NCBI GenBank assembly: GCA_963663495.1
Contig: OY760427.1
Location: 3,720,001 to 3,784,000, forward strand
Length of the DNA: 64,000 nt
Origin: G963663495 sp963663495
Lineage (GTDB): Bacteria; Bacteroidota; Rhodothermia; Rhodothermales; Bin80
Reading direction: 5' to 3'
The first letter of the stretch is position 1. Every line of letters starts with the position of its first letter. Under the pieces are notes generated by a model. The model was not told the origin of the DNA, made no database searches, and was given only the letters and a program-made list of their open reading frames with translations. Made by a program: the position numbers and the translations under genes. This document shows positions 7,869 through 16,892 of the stretch, one piece after another.

Positions 7869-8828
7869 ATGAAGGTAATTGAGATCCTGGAGGGCGCGCA
7901 GTCGCCGCTTATCTCCTACGAGATTATTCCGCCGATACGTGGCAGCTCCGCCGCGCAGGTCCTGGAGGTAGTCAAAGATCTGATCCCCTTTAATCCGCCA
8001 TTCATTGACGTTACCAGCCACTCTGCAGAAGCGCATTACGAGGAGTTGGCGGACGGTACATGGCGCCGTAAGGTAAAACGCAAACGCCCGGGAACCATCG
8101 GCATCTGCGCCGCCATCCGCAGCCGCTACGGCATAGAAACGGTCCCTCACCTCCTGTGCCATGGCTTTACGCGTGCCGAAACAGAGGATGCCCTGATAGA
8201 GCTAAACTACCTGGGGATCCACAATATCATGGCCCTCCACGGCGATGACACAGGATTTCAAAAGACCGTGCCCGCCGGTACCGGCATCAACACAGCGGCC
8301 ATTGACCTAGTCCGCCAAATCCATGCCATGAATTCCGGTACATACCTGGAAGCGCTCATGGACGCGTACCCGACAGACTTCTGTGTCGGTGTAGCGGGCT
8401 ACCCGGAAAAGCACTACAAGTCTCCGAACCTGACGCATGATATACATTACCTGAAACGCAAGGTTGACGCCGGTGCACACTACGTTACGACGCAGATGTT
8501 TTTCGACCCTGCCTACTATATCTGCTTCGTGGAGCGCTGCCGCGCCGCTGGGATTAGCGTCCCCATCATTCCGGGCATCAAGGTTCTGTCAACCAAGCAA
8601 CACCTGACCAGCCTTCCAGGCAGGTTTCATGTGGATATCCCGGAAGCACTTGTCGATGAGGTTGAGCAGGCAACGCCATCACAGGTCCCAAACATAGGCA
8701 TTGCTTGGGCTGTAAAGCAGTGTACAGCACTATTGGATGCAGGCGCACCGTGCCTGCATTTCTACGTCATGCAACGCTCATTGCATGTCCGCCGCGTTGT
8801 AGAGCAACTTCAGACCTTAATCGGCTAA
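7869..8828 (+). CDS. metF: Methylenetetrahydrofolate reductase
   Basis: The 319-residue protein is a 5,10-methylenetetrahydrofolate reductase, a FAD-dependent TIM-barrel enzyme that makes 5-methyl-THF for methionine synthesis in the cytoplasm. Seen are the N-terminal SYEIIPPIRG phrase (the family's catalytic Glu in the 'SFE..PP' strand), FIDVTSHSAE, HLLCHGFTRAE (folate-binding region), NIMALHGD, FCVGVAGYPEKH and YVTTQMFFD, all in family order. Length matches the short bacterial type. It starts 8 bp after the double-DoxX gene and converges on ybeY, with the two stop codons overlapping by a few bases. Confidence 0.93.
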   Translation: MKVIEILEGAQSPLISYEIIPPIRGSSAAQVLEVVKDLIPFNPPFIDVTSHSAEAHYEELADGTWRRKVKRKRPGTIGICAAIRSRYGIETVPHLLCHGFTRAETEDALIELNYLGIHNIMALHGDDTGFQKTVPAGTGINTAAIDLVRQIHAMNSGTYLEALMDAYPTDFCVGVAGYPEKHYKSPNLTHDIHYLKRKVDAGAHYVTTQMFFDPAYYICFVERCRAAGISVPIIPGIKVLSTKQHLTSLPGRFHVDIPEALVDEVEQATPSQVPNIGIAWAVKQCTALLDAGAPCLHFYVMQRSLHVRRVVEQLQTLIG

Positions 8829-9202
8829 CGCACTTCCAAATAGTGATCCTCCATCCGGCGCATCCGGTGTGCGCCTTCAGGGTTGCTATCATCATATCCC
8901 AACAAGTGGAGTACGCCATGGATAACATAGCGACACAATTCATCTTGGAATACTGCCCCATGGGTGCGATGGTATTGCCGCGCAAAGTCCACGTTGACAT
9001 ATACCTCGCCATCCACATCTGCGCCATCGTTCAGCGTAAATGATAACACATCGGTGTCATAGTCTACACCACGAAACTGCTGATTTAGGCGACACACCTC
9101 GGCCTGTCCTGTCAGGATGATGCCCAAATACCTGGCGCTGCGACCCTCTCCTTGCAGCACACGCTCAACCAGCAATGTGAGCGCAGAGGCCGATACCGGC
9201 AA
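8825..9202 (-). CDS. ybeY: Endoribonuclease/rRNA maturation factor YbeY
   Basis: YbeY is a single-metal endoribonuclease needed for 16S rRNA 3'-end maturation and ribosome quality control. The metal motif is HGVLHLLGYDDSNPEGAHRM, where the third His of the classic HGxLHLxGYDH is Asp, a variant I associate with Bacteroidota. DTDVLSFT earlier is also typical. The start given is TTG at 9202. The frame is open upstream into the neighbouring gene (EGIQVSCACRGLPV precedes), and YbeY is usually 140-155 residues, so the real start is probably upstream at a non-ATG codon. It is the last gene of a minus-strand group with the 151-residue protein and DUF2723. Confidence 0.85.
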   Translation of the reverse strand: MPVSASALTLLVERVLQGEGRSARYLGIILTGQAEVCRLNQQFRGVDYDTDVLSFTLNDGADVDGEVYVNVDFARQYHRTHGAVFQDELCRYVIHGVLHLLGYDDSNPEGAHRMRRMEDHYLEVR

Positions 9203-9260
9203 CCCGCGGCAAGCACAGGATACTTGAATGCCCTCGCTTACTTCTTCAGCCGCAGATCCG

Positions 9261-9716
9261 TCAGCCCAGATTGCTAAACAGGTCTTCGGTCATTGATAAG
9301 GCCAGTGCACTCATGATAAGCTCAGGAGCCAGTTGCGCAAAATCTGTTGATAGAAGCCTGTCATCAACATTTGCATAGAGCGAGCATGCGGCCTGCTTTT
9401 CCACTACCAACCCACTGGTCCTCCCTGCAGACCTGCCAAAGAAAATCACCTCGCCCAACTCCTCGCTGGCTATAAAGCCGGTGCACCCCTGCAGTTGCAC
9501 ATACGAGCTGGGAGCCATGACGGTAACAACAAAATCATCTCCGTCCTTCCGCACCGCATCCGGTACGTCCAGATTGCAGGCAACTTCAAGCGTAATCCTG
9601 CGTGCGGACGCACCATCATGCAATTTGTACCGCATGCATGTCCCATCGGCCAGACCACTTACCCCAAGAACCTGGCCAATGCGATCAAAATCCTCTGTCT
9701 TGAATCGAAAACTCAT
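9261..9716 (-). CDS. Conserved-looking hypothetical protein
   Basis: I do not recognise this 151-residue protein. It has no signal peptide or membrane helix and looks like an alpha/beta soluble domain with a two-strand repeat feel (MRYKLHDGASARRITLEVAC and VIFFGRSAGRTSGLVVEKQA). Four cysteines are scattered without a CxxC pair. Its ATG is 10 bp from the stop of the DUF2723 gene, and its stop is followed by ybeY, so it is most likely the middle gene of a three-gene operon. Coding status is supported by tight packing and regular composition. Confidence 0.65.
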   Translation of the reverse strand: MSFRFKTEDFDRIGQVLGVSGLADGTCMRYKLHDGASARRITLEVACNLDVPDAVRKDGDDFVVTVMAPSSYVQLQGCTGFIASEELGEVIFFGRSAGRTSGLVVEKQAACSLYANVDDRLLSTDFAQLAPELIMSALALSMTEDLFSNLG

Positions 9717-9726
9717 TGCGTGGCCA

Positions 9727-12660
9727 CTAGCGGTCGTCCAACAAGGTATCAGTTACCGCGCTGCCAATCGTGTCCGCCGTGGCTGAATCATCATGAAAGG
9801 CATCGTCCATAGTTCTTCGCAGCTCTTCCGGCGTTACTTCCCGAAGACCCATACCTCCTACTGATGCCAAGCGATTCTGGAATGCGGACGCCGCTTCAAA
9901 GTTATGGGCTTCAAGATAGGAATAGAACAGGGCATCCACTACCCTACTGGCAGTTTGCATCCCTGCCGGACCACCGTACTCAAGCCGATGGACCAGCATG
10001 TCCTCCGCTCGCTTCAAAAGTGGGGGAATCTTATCCGTCTTCCCCGCGGCCTGGTATGCGCGGGCCACTAGGAGATAGGACTGCTCATCGCCCGGGACCG
10101 TCTCAAAGGGAATGCGCTCCATAACGTAATCCATCAATTCAGCGGCCTGATCAGGCCGCCCCGTCTCCGTGAGTTTCATGGCGGTATGACCAAACACATT
10201 GCGATAATTGTCGACCATCTGCCGAATGTTTTGGTCAAAGTACACATCAGGGTCGTCAAGACCACGGAACCGGAACTGACGAACCCTATCCGGAGTGATG
10301 CTGGGCACAACGCGCCCAAAAGGTTCGTTATGGCGTATGGGCACAACGCGCTGAGCCTGGCCCTCTGCCTGCAGGAAATTGCTCAGATCCAGCATCCCGT
10401 CGGGGCTTACAGTGACAGCAAAGTAGACGGGGCGATCCCAGCCGTTATCAGCATTTGTACGCAGGATGTCAAGTGCGGCAATATCGGCTGCATACAGTAC
10501 GCGCACCTCCTCGCCCGAGGAGGGATCCCGCCCCCAGATTCGCCCCTCAAGTCTCCATGCCATTGGGCTTTCCAGCCGCTCCTGATCATCGGTTCCAGTA
10601 TAAACTTCAGAAAAAACTCCGTTGCTTGCCGTACCAACCGGCAGAGTAATGGTACGCGGCTCCCAACGGGATATGCCAATAGACTCAATAAAATCGTCGT
10701 CCATGCCGATCGGAAGTGGTGCTGATTCCCGAGAATGCTGGTACTTAAGCTGCCGGATGTACCACGGTGTATTGAGCAGCGACAGGTTCACCACACGCAC
10801 GTCTCGGCGCACCCCTTCCACCTCCTGCACATACCATAGCGGGAAGGTATCATTATCCCCGTTTGTAAACAGTATCGCGTCTTCCTCCGTGCTTATTAGC
10901 ATGTTGTATGCATAATCGGGCGCTATATACCGGCCTGACCGATCGTGGTCTGCATAGTTTTCAAAGGTCATCCACAGCGGCACAGCGGCAAACAACACTC
11001 CTCCAAAAGCTACCAGGATAGTACCCTGTAGCTTTTCACGCGCCGCTGCCACGGATTCAAGCACCAACTGCAGGAGGCCCGTTGCACCGATACCGACCCA
11101 AAGGCTGAACGCCAGAAAACTTGCCACGTAGCTGTAGTCCCGTTCACGGGGCTGCATGGGGGTTTGATTCAAGTACAGGATTATCCCGATGCCTGTGACC
11201 AGGAACAACATCAAGACGCTCAAGGCTCGCCTCCAGTCCTGCGAAAAATGATACATCATACCAAAGAGCCCGAGGAGCAACGGCAATGCAAAGTACCGGT
11301 TGCGACCTGCACGCTCGCTGGGAGTCTGAAAGTACGACTCGTAATCTCCGTCCATGAACGAGAACCCCGTAATAGCGCGCGCGTCCTGCAGGTCTGACTC
11401 CTTGCCAGTGAAATTCCACAGGAAATAGCGCACGTACATGTGGCCCACCTGATACCTCCAGAAATAGCTCCAATCGGAATCGTACCGGGCATAGTACCGC
11501 CAATGCGTCGGGTTGGGCGAATGGCGCCGCGGCAAATACTTGGTGTCGTAGTCGTCAAGTCGCCGGGCAGCGTCATCAAAGACTGGACCCCTAAGAAGTG
11601 GTGTGGAGCCATACTGCTCGCGCGCCAAGTACGAAACGATCGCTTCGGGCGTCTCGGGGTCATTCTCGTCTATAGGCGGATTGGCGACGCTGCGTATGAA
11701 AATGAGCGCGTATGTGGAGTACCCAATGAGGATCATCAACAGGCAGAGCATACCCAAGTTGGCCAAGTGCATTCTTCGGCGCTGGGTGTAATAAACGCCG
11801 TATGCCACCAGCCCTACCACTATGAACATGGTCACCAGCGGAGCACCTGTGCCCCCGGCTAGATCGGGCAGCTTTTGTATGATGCCGGGATATACGACCA
11901 GGAATGCTGCTGTCGCGATCACAAGGGCTACTCCTACCCCCATCCATCGACGCCCCGACCGCCAGTCCGGAACGCCGGGATCGGTCCATTCCAGGCGATC
12001 ATACTCCGTGAAAAAGAATATGAGCGCAATGAAGAAAACGGCCAGAAGGCTGAGAAGGTGAACACCTATCGCTAGGCCGAAAAGGTACGCCACCAGTACT
12101 AGGATGCGATTTGTGCTGAGCCCGAAGGGGTGGTGCCCTCCACGCAACTGCTCTTCCTCGCGGCGTGCCATTTCGCTCCACCGCATGATAAGCCACACTA
12201 CGAGTGCAGTGAAAAGCATGGAGAGGGCATACACCTCCGCCTCCACCGCATTAAACCAGAACGAGTCCGAAGCGGCAAACGTACAGGCCCCTACAACACC
12301 ACCAGACACTGCCATCACCCCTTCCCTGAATGACCATTCGTGCTGGCTCCCCTGCCACTCGCGGACCAAGCGCACGATGATCAGGTAGGTCAAGAGTATC
12401 GTAAAGGCGCTCGCTATCACCGAAACCAGGTTGATGGCCAGTGAGATATACTCAACAGGCACAAACATGGAAAACAGCCGTCCCACAAGCATGAAGAACG
12501 GCGCACCTGGCGGGTGCGATACCTGCAGCCCGTGCGCGATGGCAATAAACTCTCCAGAATCCCAGAAGCTGGCGGTCGGAGAGACCGTCAGGGCGTACAA
12601 CACCAACGCGTACAGGAACACTACCCCCGCCGTGATTCGATGGACCTTTTTCCAATTCAT
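9727..12660 (-). CDS. DUF2723 multi-pass membrane protein (GT-C-like)
   Basis: The 977-residue protein is a DUF2723 member, an integral membrane family frequent in Bacteroidota, distantly related to GT-C protein mannosyltransferases and proposed to transfer glycans or lipids. The start MNWKKVHRITAG at 12660 is followed at once by the first helix; more upstream ATGs would add a hydrophilic tail of non-coding look. The diagnostic loop is SFWDSGEFIAIAHGLQVSHPPGAP (quoted in parts: SFWDSGEF, HPPGAP), with the acidic residue and HPPG of the GT-C first loop. About 12 membrane segments fill residues 10-650, followed by a soluble domain with TNGDNDTFPLWYVQEVEGVR and a helical tail resembling tetratricopeptide repeats. 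It is divergent from the lptF/G gene across about 96 bp and upstream of the unknown gene and ybeY. Confidence 0.85.
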   Translation of the reverse strand: MNWKKVHRITAGVVFLYALVLYALTVSPTASFWDSGEFIAIAHGLQVSHPPGAPFFMLVGRLFSMFVPVEYISLAINLVSVIASAFTILLTYLIIVRLVREWQGSQHEWSFREGVMAVSGGVVGACTFAASDSFWFNAVEAEVYALSMLFTALVVWLIMRWSEMARREEEQLRGGHHPFGLSTNRILVLVAYLFGLAIGVHLLSLLAVFFIALIFFFTEYDRLEWTDPGVPDWRSGRRWMGVGVALVIATAAFLVVYPGIIQKLPDLAGGTGAPLVTMFIVVGLVAYGVYYTQRRRMHLANLGMLCLLMILIGYSTYALIFIRSVANPPIDENDPETPEAIVSYLAREQYGSTPLLRGPVFDDAARRLDDYDTKYLPRRHSPNPTHWRYYARYDSDWSYFWRYQVGHMYVRYFLWNFTGKESDLQDARAITGFSFMDGDYESYFQTPSERAGRNRYFALPLLLGLFGMMYHFSQDWRRALSVLMLFLVTGIGIILYLNQTPMQPRERDYSYVASFLAFSLWVGIGATGLLQLVLESVAAAREKLQGTILVAFGGVLFAAVPLWMTFENYADHDRSGRYIAPDYAYNMLISTEEDAILFTNGDNDTFPLWYVQEVEGVRRDVRVVNLSLLNTPWYIRQLKYQHSRESAPLPIGMDDDFIESIGISRWEPRTITLPVGTASNGVFSEVYTGTDDQERLESPMAWRLEGRIWGRDPSSGEEVRVLYAADIAALDILRTNADNGWDRPVYFAVTVSPDGMLDLSNFLQAEGQAQRVVPIRHNEPFGRVVPSITPDRVRQFRFRGLDDPDVYFDQNIRQMVDNYRNVFGHTAMKLTETGRPDQAAELMDYVMERIPFETVPGDEQSYLLVARAYQAAGKTDKIPPLLKRAEDMLVHRLEYGGPAGMQTASRVVDALFYSYLEAHNFEAASAFQNRLASVGGMGLREVTPEELRRTMDDAFHDDSATADTIGSAVTDTLLDDR

Positions 12661-12756
12661 ATAGTGGGGGACCGCCAATGCCAGGCGGTCGGGAGCTGAC
12701 CACTTCAACTCCAGTCGAGCAGTGCGGTTGCCTAGAAATCCTTTCCTCTGCCCAGC

Positions 12757-14139
12757 ATGAGCCTGTTTCATCGGATGGTCCTCCGCGCCTTGCCTGGTCC
12801 CTTTGTGGCCTGGCTCGGGACGCTTCTGTTCCTGCTGGTGATGCAGTTCCTGATCAGGCACCTTCCCGATATCGCAGGCAAGGATCTTCCGCTTGGCCTG
12901 ATCCTGGAGCTTATTTCCTACAGCATAGCCTACATGGTGGTCCTAGCGGTGCCGATGTCCACGCTCCTTGCGTGCATTATGGCATTTGGAAGACTGGCAG
13001 AATCCAGAGCATATGTGGTGATCAAGAACTCGGGGGTGTCGCTGCTGCAATTAATCTGGCCTGTACTAGCCGTGGCAGGCCTGTTAACCTGCTTTATGAT
13101 GTACTTCAACAATACCATCTTGCCCGAATCCAATTACCGGGCGCGGGGCATTTTCATTGACATTCGCAACAAGCGTCCTGACTTTGAGCTGCAACCTGGA
13201 GTTTTTTATGATGGCATTCGCAGCTACAGCATACTGGTGCAGGAACGTACCGAAGATGGCGTGCTGCATGATGTGCTGATCTACGATTACTCCCGAGGAG
13301 CGACCAGCGCCACCACCATACGGGCCCGGTCTGCGCACCTGCTGCCAAGTACGGGAAGTGCCGACCTGTTATTGCGAAATGGAGAGGTCCATCGTTTGGT
13401 ACATGCCTCCACAGTTAACACGCGTGAGCGCTATGAGCGGACAGTCTTTGCGCGCCACAGACTGCGGCTGGACCTATCCGAATTCACGTTCAAGCGCAGC
13501 GATCCTGGCGATACAGGCCGATCAGACCGATCCACGCCAACACTGATAATGATGCAGACAGTGGACTCTCTGGACGCTGTTATTGCGTCTACACGCGCGT
13601 CGCTGCGCACGCTACTGCCTGCGCTGCCGCCGACGGATCCAGAAACCACCACTTACACGCATGCTGCAGATCTTCCGGTTGACCGCGTAGTACTTCGCGG
13701 CCTAACACGCTCGGAGGCACGCTCTGTGTACGAATTCGCCCTTGAAGACGCCCGCCATGCGCGCGAAGAGGTACGGAGGCTTACCCGACGACTAGAGAGA
13801 GAAACACGCTGGGCAGCACAGTATCGAGTGGAGATCTACAAGAAATTCGCCATCGCCCTTACCTGCCTGATTTTTGCCCTGATTGGAGCACCAGTCGGTC
13901 TTGGAATGCGCTCGGGGGGGCTGGCTCGCACGGCAGTGATGGCACTTGGACTGTTCATCTTCTACTGGACTTTCCTGGTGCAGGGCGAAAAGTTGGCAGA
14001 TCGAGGCTACATTGATCCGTGGCTGGGTATGTGGATGGCAGACATTATCTTGGGGCTTGTCGGACTCGCACTGTTCTCGTTCGTAGCGCTTGACGGGCGC
14101 ACCACATGGCGGCGTCGGCTGGCGCACCCCACATCCTGA
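12757..14139 (+). CDS. LptF/LptG-family LPS export permease (YjgP/YjgQ)
   Basis: The 460-residue protein belongs to the LptF/LptG family, inner-membrane halves of the LptBFG transporter that extracts lipopolysaccharide. It has the usual plan: three N-terminal helices (to about residue 125), a periplasmic beta-jellyroll of about 200 residues, then three C-terminal helices (IYKKFAIALTCLIFALIGAP, then the helix before LADRGYIDPWLGMW). The N-terminal phrase FHRMVLRALPGPFVAWLGT fits. A charged helix-rich insert (ARHAREEVRRLTRRLERETR) precedes the last helices, as in Bacteroidota members. It is the first gene of a run with rsmI (6 bp on) and the metallo-hydrolase. Whether it is LptF or LptG cannot be settled. 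Confidence 0.87.
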   Translation: MSLFHRMVLRALPGPFVAWLGTLLFLLVMQFLIRHLPDIAGKDLPLGLILELISYSIAYMVVLAVPMSTLLACIMAFGRLAESRAYVVIKNSGVSLLQLIWPVLAVAGLLTCFMMYFNNTILPESNYRARGIFIDIRNKRPDFELQPGVFYDGIRSYSILVQERTEDGVLHDVLIYDYSRGATSATTIRARSAHLLPSTGSADLLLRNGEVHRLVHASTVNTRERYERTVFARHRLRLDLSEFTFKRSDPGDTGRSDRSTPTLIMMQTVDSLDAVIASTRASLRTLLPALPPTDPETTTYTHAADLPVDRVVLRGLTRSEARSVYEFALEDARHAREEVRRLTRRLERETRWAAQYRVEIYKKFAIALTCLIFALIGAPVGLGMRSGGLARTAVMALGLFIFYWTFLVQGEKLADRGYIDPWLGMWMADIILGLVGLALFSFVALDGRTTWRRRLAHPTS

Positions 14140-14145
14140 TGGACT

Positions 14146-14813
14146 ATGCTGCATTTGGTTCCCACACCCATAGGAAATCTTCAGGACATTACGCTCCGGG
14201 CCTTGGACACGCTGCGCGACGCCGACCTGATAGCATGTGAAGACACACGCCACAGCGGCATTCTTCTCCGACATTACGCCATAGAGACCCCCACCATTAG
14301 CTACCACGACCATAATGAGCGCAAGCGTGCCCCTGAACTGGTTGAACGCATGTCTGCCGGAGAGCATGTGGCTTTAATTACGGACGCAGGGTCGCCCGGA
14401 ATTTCTGATCCAGCTTCTATCTCGTGCGTGCCTGCCTGCAGCAGAGTATAGACGTGTGTGCGCTGCCAGGTGCAACAGCAATCATTCCTGCGCTTACAGC
14501 GAGCGGCTTGCCGTGCGAACGGTTTGTTTATGAGGGGTTCCTGCCGCCAAGGAAGGGCCGTGCAACAAGATTGGCTCAGCTGGTTAGGGAACCGCGTACG
14601 ATCGTGCTGTTTGAGTCTCCGCACCGATTGGTACGCACACTCACTGATCTTGAAGGAGCATTGGGATCAGATCGACCGGCCGCTGCCGCCCGTGAGATGA
14701 CCAAGAAATTCGAGGAAGTGACCCGTGGCACGCTGGCCGAACTGCGCGCTGCATTTACGACCAGGAACAAGGTGCGCGGGGAACTGGTCATTCTGGTCGG
14801 AGGTGCCCCATGA
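14146..14813 (+). pseudogene. rsmI: 16S rRNA (cytidine1402-2'-O)-methyltransferase, frameshifted
   Basis: RsmI methylates the 2'-O of C1402 in 16S rRNA using SAM. All family motifs are present but split over two frames. Frame one gives LVPTPIGNLQDITLRAL, ACEDTRHSG and TDAGSPGISDPA, then shifts near 14415. The second frame picks up with the expected YLVRACLQQSIDVCALPGATA-like stretch (PGATA), FEGFLPPRKGRA-like FVYEGFLPPRKGRA, REMTKKFEEVTRG and LVILVGG. A single missing base (gcttctat for an expected gctttctat) explains it. It is either a real loss or a sequence error in a short T run. The stop overlaps the next gene's ATG (ATGA), indicating translational coupling in the intact operon. Confidence 0.85.
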
Positions 14814-15445
14814 CGAAAGTCGAATGTTTTACATGTAATCCGTTTCAGACCAACTGCTTTGTTGCCCACAACGATGGCGAGGCCGTAATTGTGGATGCAA
14901 GCTCCAGCACACCAGGGGAGCACACAAGGATTGAGCAGTTTATCCATGGTCGTGGGCTCGTGGTAAAGGAATTGCTGCTGACGCATTCCCACTTGGACCA
15001 CTTATATGGCTGTCATCATTTTGATCAAGCCTGCAATAAGCCGTGGCGTGTCCATTCCGAAGCCGTCCCCCTGCTACGGCAGGTGGCAGCGCAGTCCATG
15101 CTGATCGGTGCTCAAGAAGTCAAGGTCCCAAGGTTTGAGGCGTCACTGATTGAGGATGCTTCCGTTTGCTTCGGCTCCGCTACCTGGCGAGTGGTACATG
15201 CACCAGGCCACGCGCCCGGGTCGGTGTGTTTCATTGATGAGGAGAGCGGCTTTGCAATCGTGGGCGATGTGCTCTTCCACGACTCAATCGGCCGCACAGA
15301 CTTGATCGGTGGCTCCCTCCCACTGCTGATGCGCTCAATCCATACGAAGCTGATGGTCCTTCCCGACTCAACAGCCGTTTACTGCGGGCATGGTCCTTCT
15401 ACGACCATCGGCCGGGAACGTAAGTACAATCCCTTCCTGCAGTAA
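14810..15445 (+). CDS. Metallo-beta-lactamase-fold hydrolase (glyoxalase II-like)
   Basis: The 211-residue protein is a metallo-beta-lactamase-fold enzyme of the small glyoxalase II/YcbL type. The dinuclear metal motif is THSHLDHLYG at about residue 60, then APGHAPGSV near 133, GDVLFHDSIGRTD near 155 and the final His in YCGHGPSTT. This set is typical of hydroxyacylglutathione hydrolase-like thioesterases, but the C-terminal glutathione-binding domain is absent, so the substrate may be another thioester. It overlaps the end of rsmI by 4 bp and is the last gene before mobile debris. Confidence 0.87.
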   Translation: MTKVECFTCNPFQTNCFVAHNDGEAVIVDASSSTPGEHTRIEQFIHGRGLVVKELLLTHSHLDHLYGCHHFDQACNKPWRVHSEAVPLLRQVAAQSMLIGAQEVKVPRFEASLIEDASVCFGSATWRVVHAPGHAPGSVCFIDEESGFAIVGDVLFHDSIGRTDLIGGSLPLLMRSIHTKLMVLPDSTAVYCGHGPSTTIGRERKYNPFLQ

Positions 15446-15458
15446 CGTTCTAACCTAA

Positions 15459-16335
15459 GGGAATTATATACGTGAGTACACTCGCGTATCAATTTCACAG
15501 GTCAATGGGGTCGGTGACCCGAACACCCCTCGCCGTGCAGTTGCCCCAATCCCGGAGGCCAATATGGTTGCGGCAGCGTTAAGGTCCGCATTGTCGATGT
15601 ATCCACATGAGACACACTTGAATTTACTTTGGGTCAATCTATTCGCTTTGTCCCGGCGACCGCACTTGTTGCAGTCCAAACTCGTGTAAGGGGCTGGGAT
15701 CTTGAGCACTTCCCGGCATTTGTAACTGCAGCATCCCGTCTAACTGCCCCCATCCGGTGGCATTAATGCTACGGTTCAGCCCTGCCTTCTGGGCAACGTT
15801 CCTGCCTAGATTGTTAACAGTCCCTCTGGCGGATGAAGTCATCGCCACGACATTAAGACCTTCCAGCACAACCGTAGAAGAGCAATTCGCGATCCTCCGG
15901 CTTGCTTGGTGATTGGTATTCCTGCGGGTCATCGCAATCGCTCGGTGAGCGGTCTGGAGTCGCTTCTTAGTGCAATATCTGTGGTTGGATCCTTTCTGCT
16001 GTCGGGCTAATTTCCGTTGATACCGGTGCCGTCTTGCCGTCTTACACTTACCGTCCGGTTGCCGTATGATCTCGCGCTTGCCATCGGTGGAGACGGCGGC
16101 AACCTGTCCGCAGTTACGGTCTATCCCTGTGGCAACGTCATTGTCTTCTATCTCAGGTGCTTCAATCTTGTAGCATATGCAGGCATACCATTTGCCCACC
16201 CGTTGCAGAATCACGGCTTTTACAGGAACCTCATCTGGATACGGGTTGCCTCCTTTACGTCGGATCTTCAGGTATCCAAGCTTGGGGATGAACAACTGTC
16301 CATCCTTGATCTTGACCGCTTTCAGGAAGGCGGCG
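15459..16335 (-). pseudogene. Diverged, truncated and frameshifted tnpB
   Basis: This is a TnpB relic on the minus strand, clearly more diverged from the two intact copies than they are from each other. It keeps the first RuvC Asp (GIDRNCGQVA), the Glu region (VVLEGLNVVAM) and, after a frameshift near 15700, the zinc ribbon CNKCG...CVSCG and DLNAAATILASG. About the first 130 residues are missing. The right terminal repeat is retained at 15459 (GGGAATTATATACGTGAGT). The hairpin near the 3' end (15506-15530) keeps all stem pairs. It abuts an IS1595 relic. Confidence 0.85.
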
Positions 16336-16462
16336 TGCCATTCCTTGTTGGTTGAAAATCCGGTCGGTGCCGGCTGGAACGGCTATAATGTACAGATTCT
16401 GCGCTCGTCCTGACACGCCTGATTGGAGTTCTGATCAAAGAATTATGGACTTTTGCAGCGGT

Positions 16463-16760
16463 TTTAGACGCACAGTGCGGGCAAACAGGAGTGTCGCCCC
16501 AACGCTTCTTTGCGAACCATGCTTCGGCTGATGGGTCGCCTGGAAACATTTTGGTTTGCTTGATCAAGGACACTCCTTCACGATCAGCCCGCCCAAGGCC
16601 ATTTGTGTTTCTGTTGTTGCTTTTCTTTGAAGGCATTTAGTAGGTCATCAATCTATCACGGGATGGTACCCATTTTCGGTATAATCGATTCCCGCTATTC
16701 GCGACCAAACTGCAAACATTTCAAAAAGTTAACGCGTGGACAGTCAACCGTATAACTCCC
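16463..16760 (-). pseudogene. IS1595-family transposase relic, 5' end
   Basis: The transposase starts at 16636 and repeats the N-terminus seen at 1-364 (MFPGDPSAEAWFAKKRWGDT, CPHCASK). It then loses homology near 16463, just after the first zinc-ribbon pair. The terminal repeat is at 16741-16760 (minus strand GGGAGTTATACGGTTGACTG). The intervening 16336-16462 is not recognised. It is inactive as it stands. Confidence 0.75.
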
Positions 16761-16892
16761 ATTACTCTTGTGCTTTGGTGGTGCAGACAGAATGGCTTTC
16801 GCCAGTTTTTCATAATCGGTTCCCGCTTTTCACGAAAAGACTGCAATTATTTCAAATAACTCAACACGTGGGTACTCAGGTATATAAATCCC
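16761..16892 (+). repeat. Truncated IS1595-derived MITE
   Basis: This copy lacks about the first 40 bp and joins directly to the IS1595 terminal repeat at 16760. It keeps the shared core (TTTGGTGGTGCAGACAG, GTTCCCGCTTTTCACGAAAA, ACACGTGGGTACTCAG) and the right end TATATAAATCCC at 16881-16892. Its last bases form part of the stop codon of the following minus-strand gene. Confidence 0.75.

Noticed and set aside
12661..12861. N-terminal extension of the DUF2723 protein to an upstream ATG
   Set aside because: The added residues are hydrophilic and compositionally unlike the protein, and the first membrane helix follows directly after the ATG at 12660. The extension would also overlap the start of the divergent lptF/G gene.
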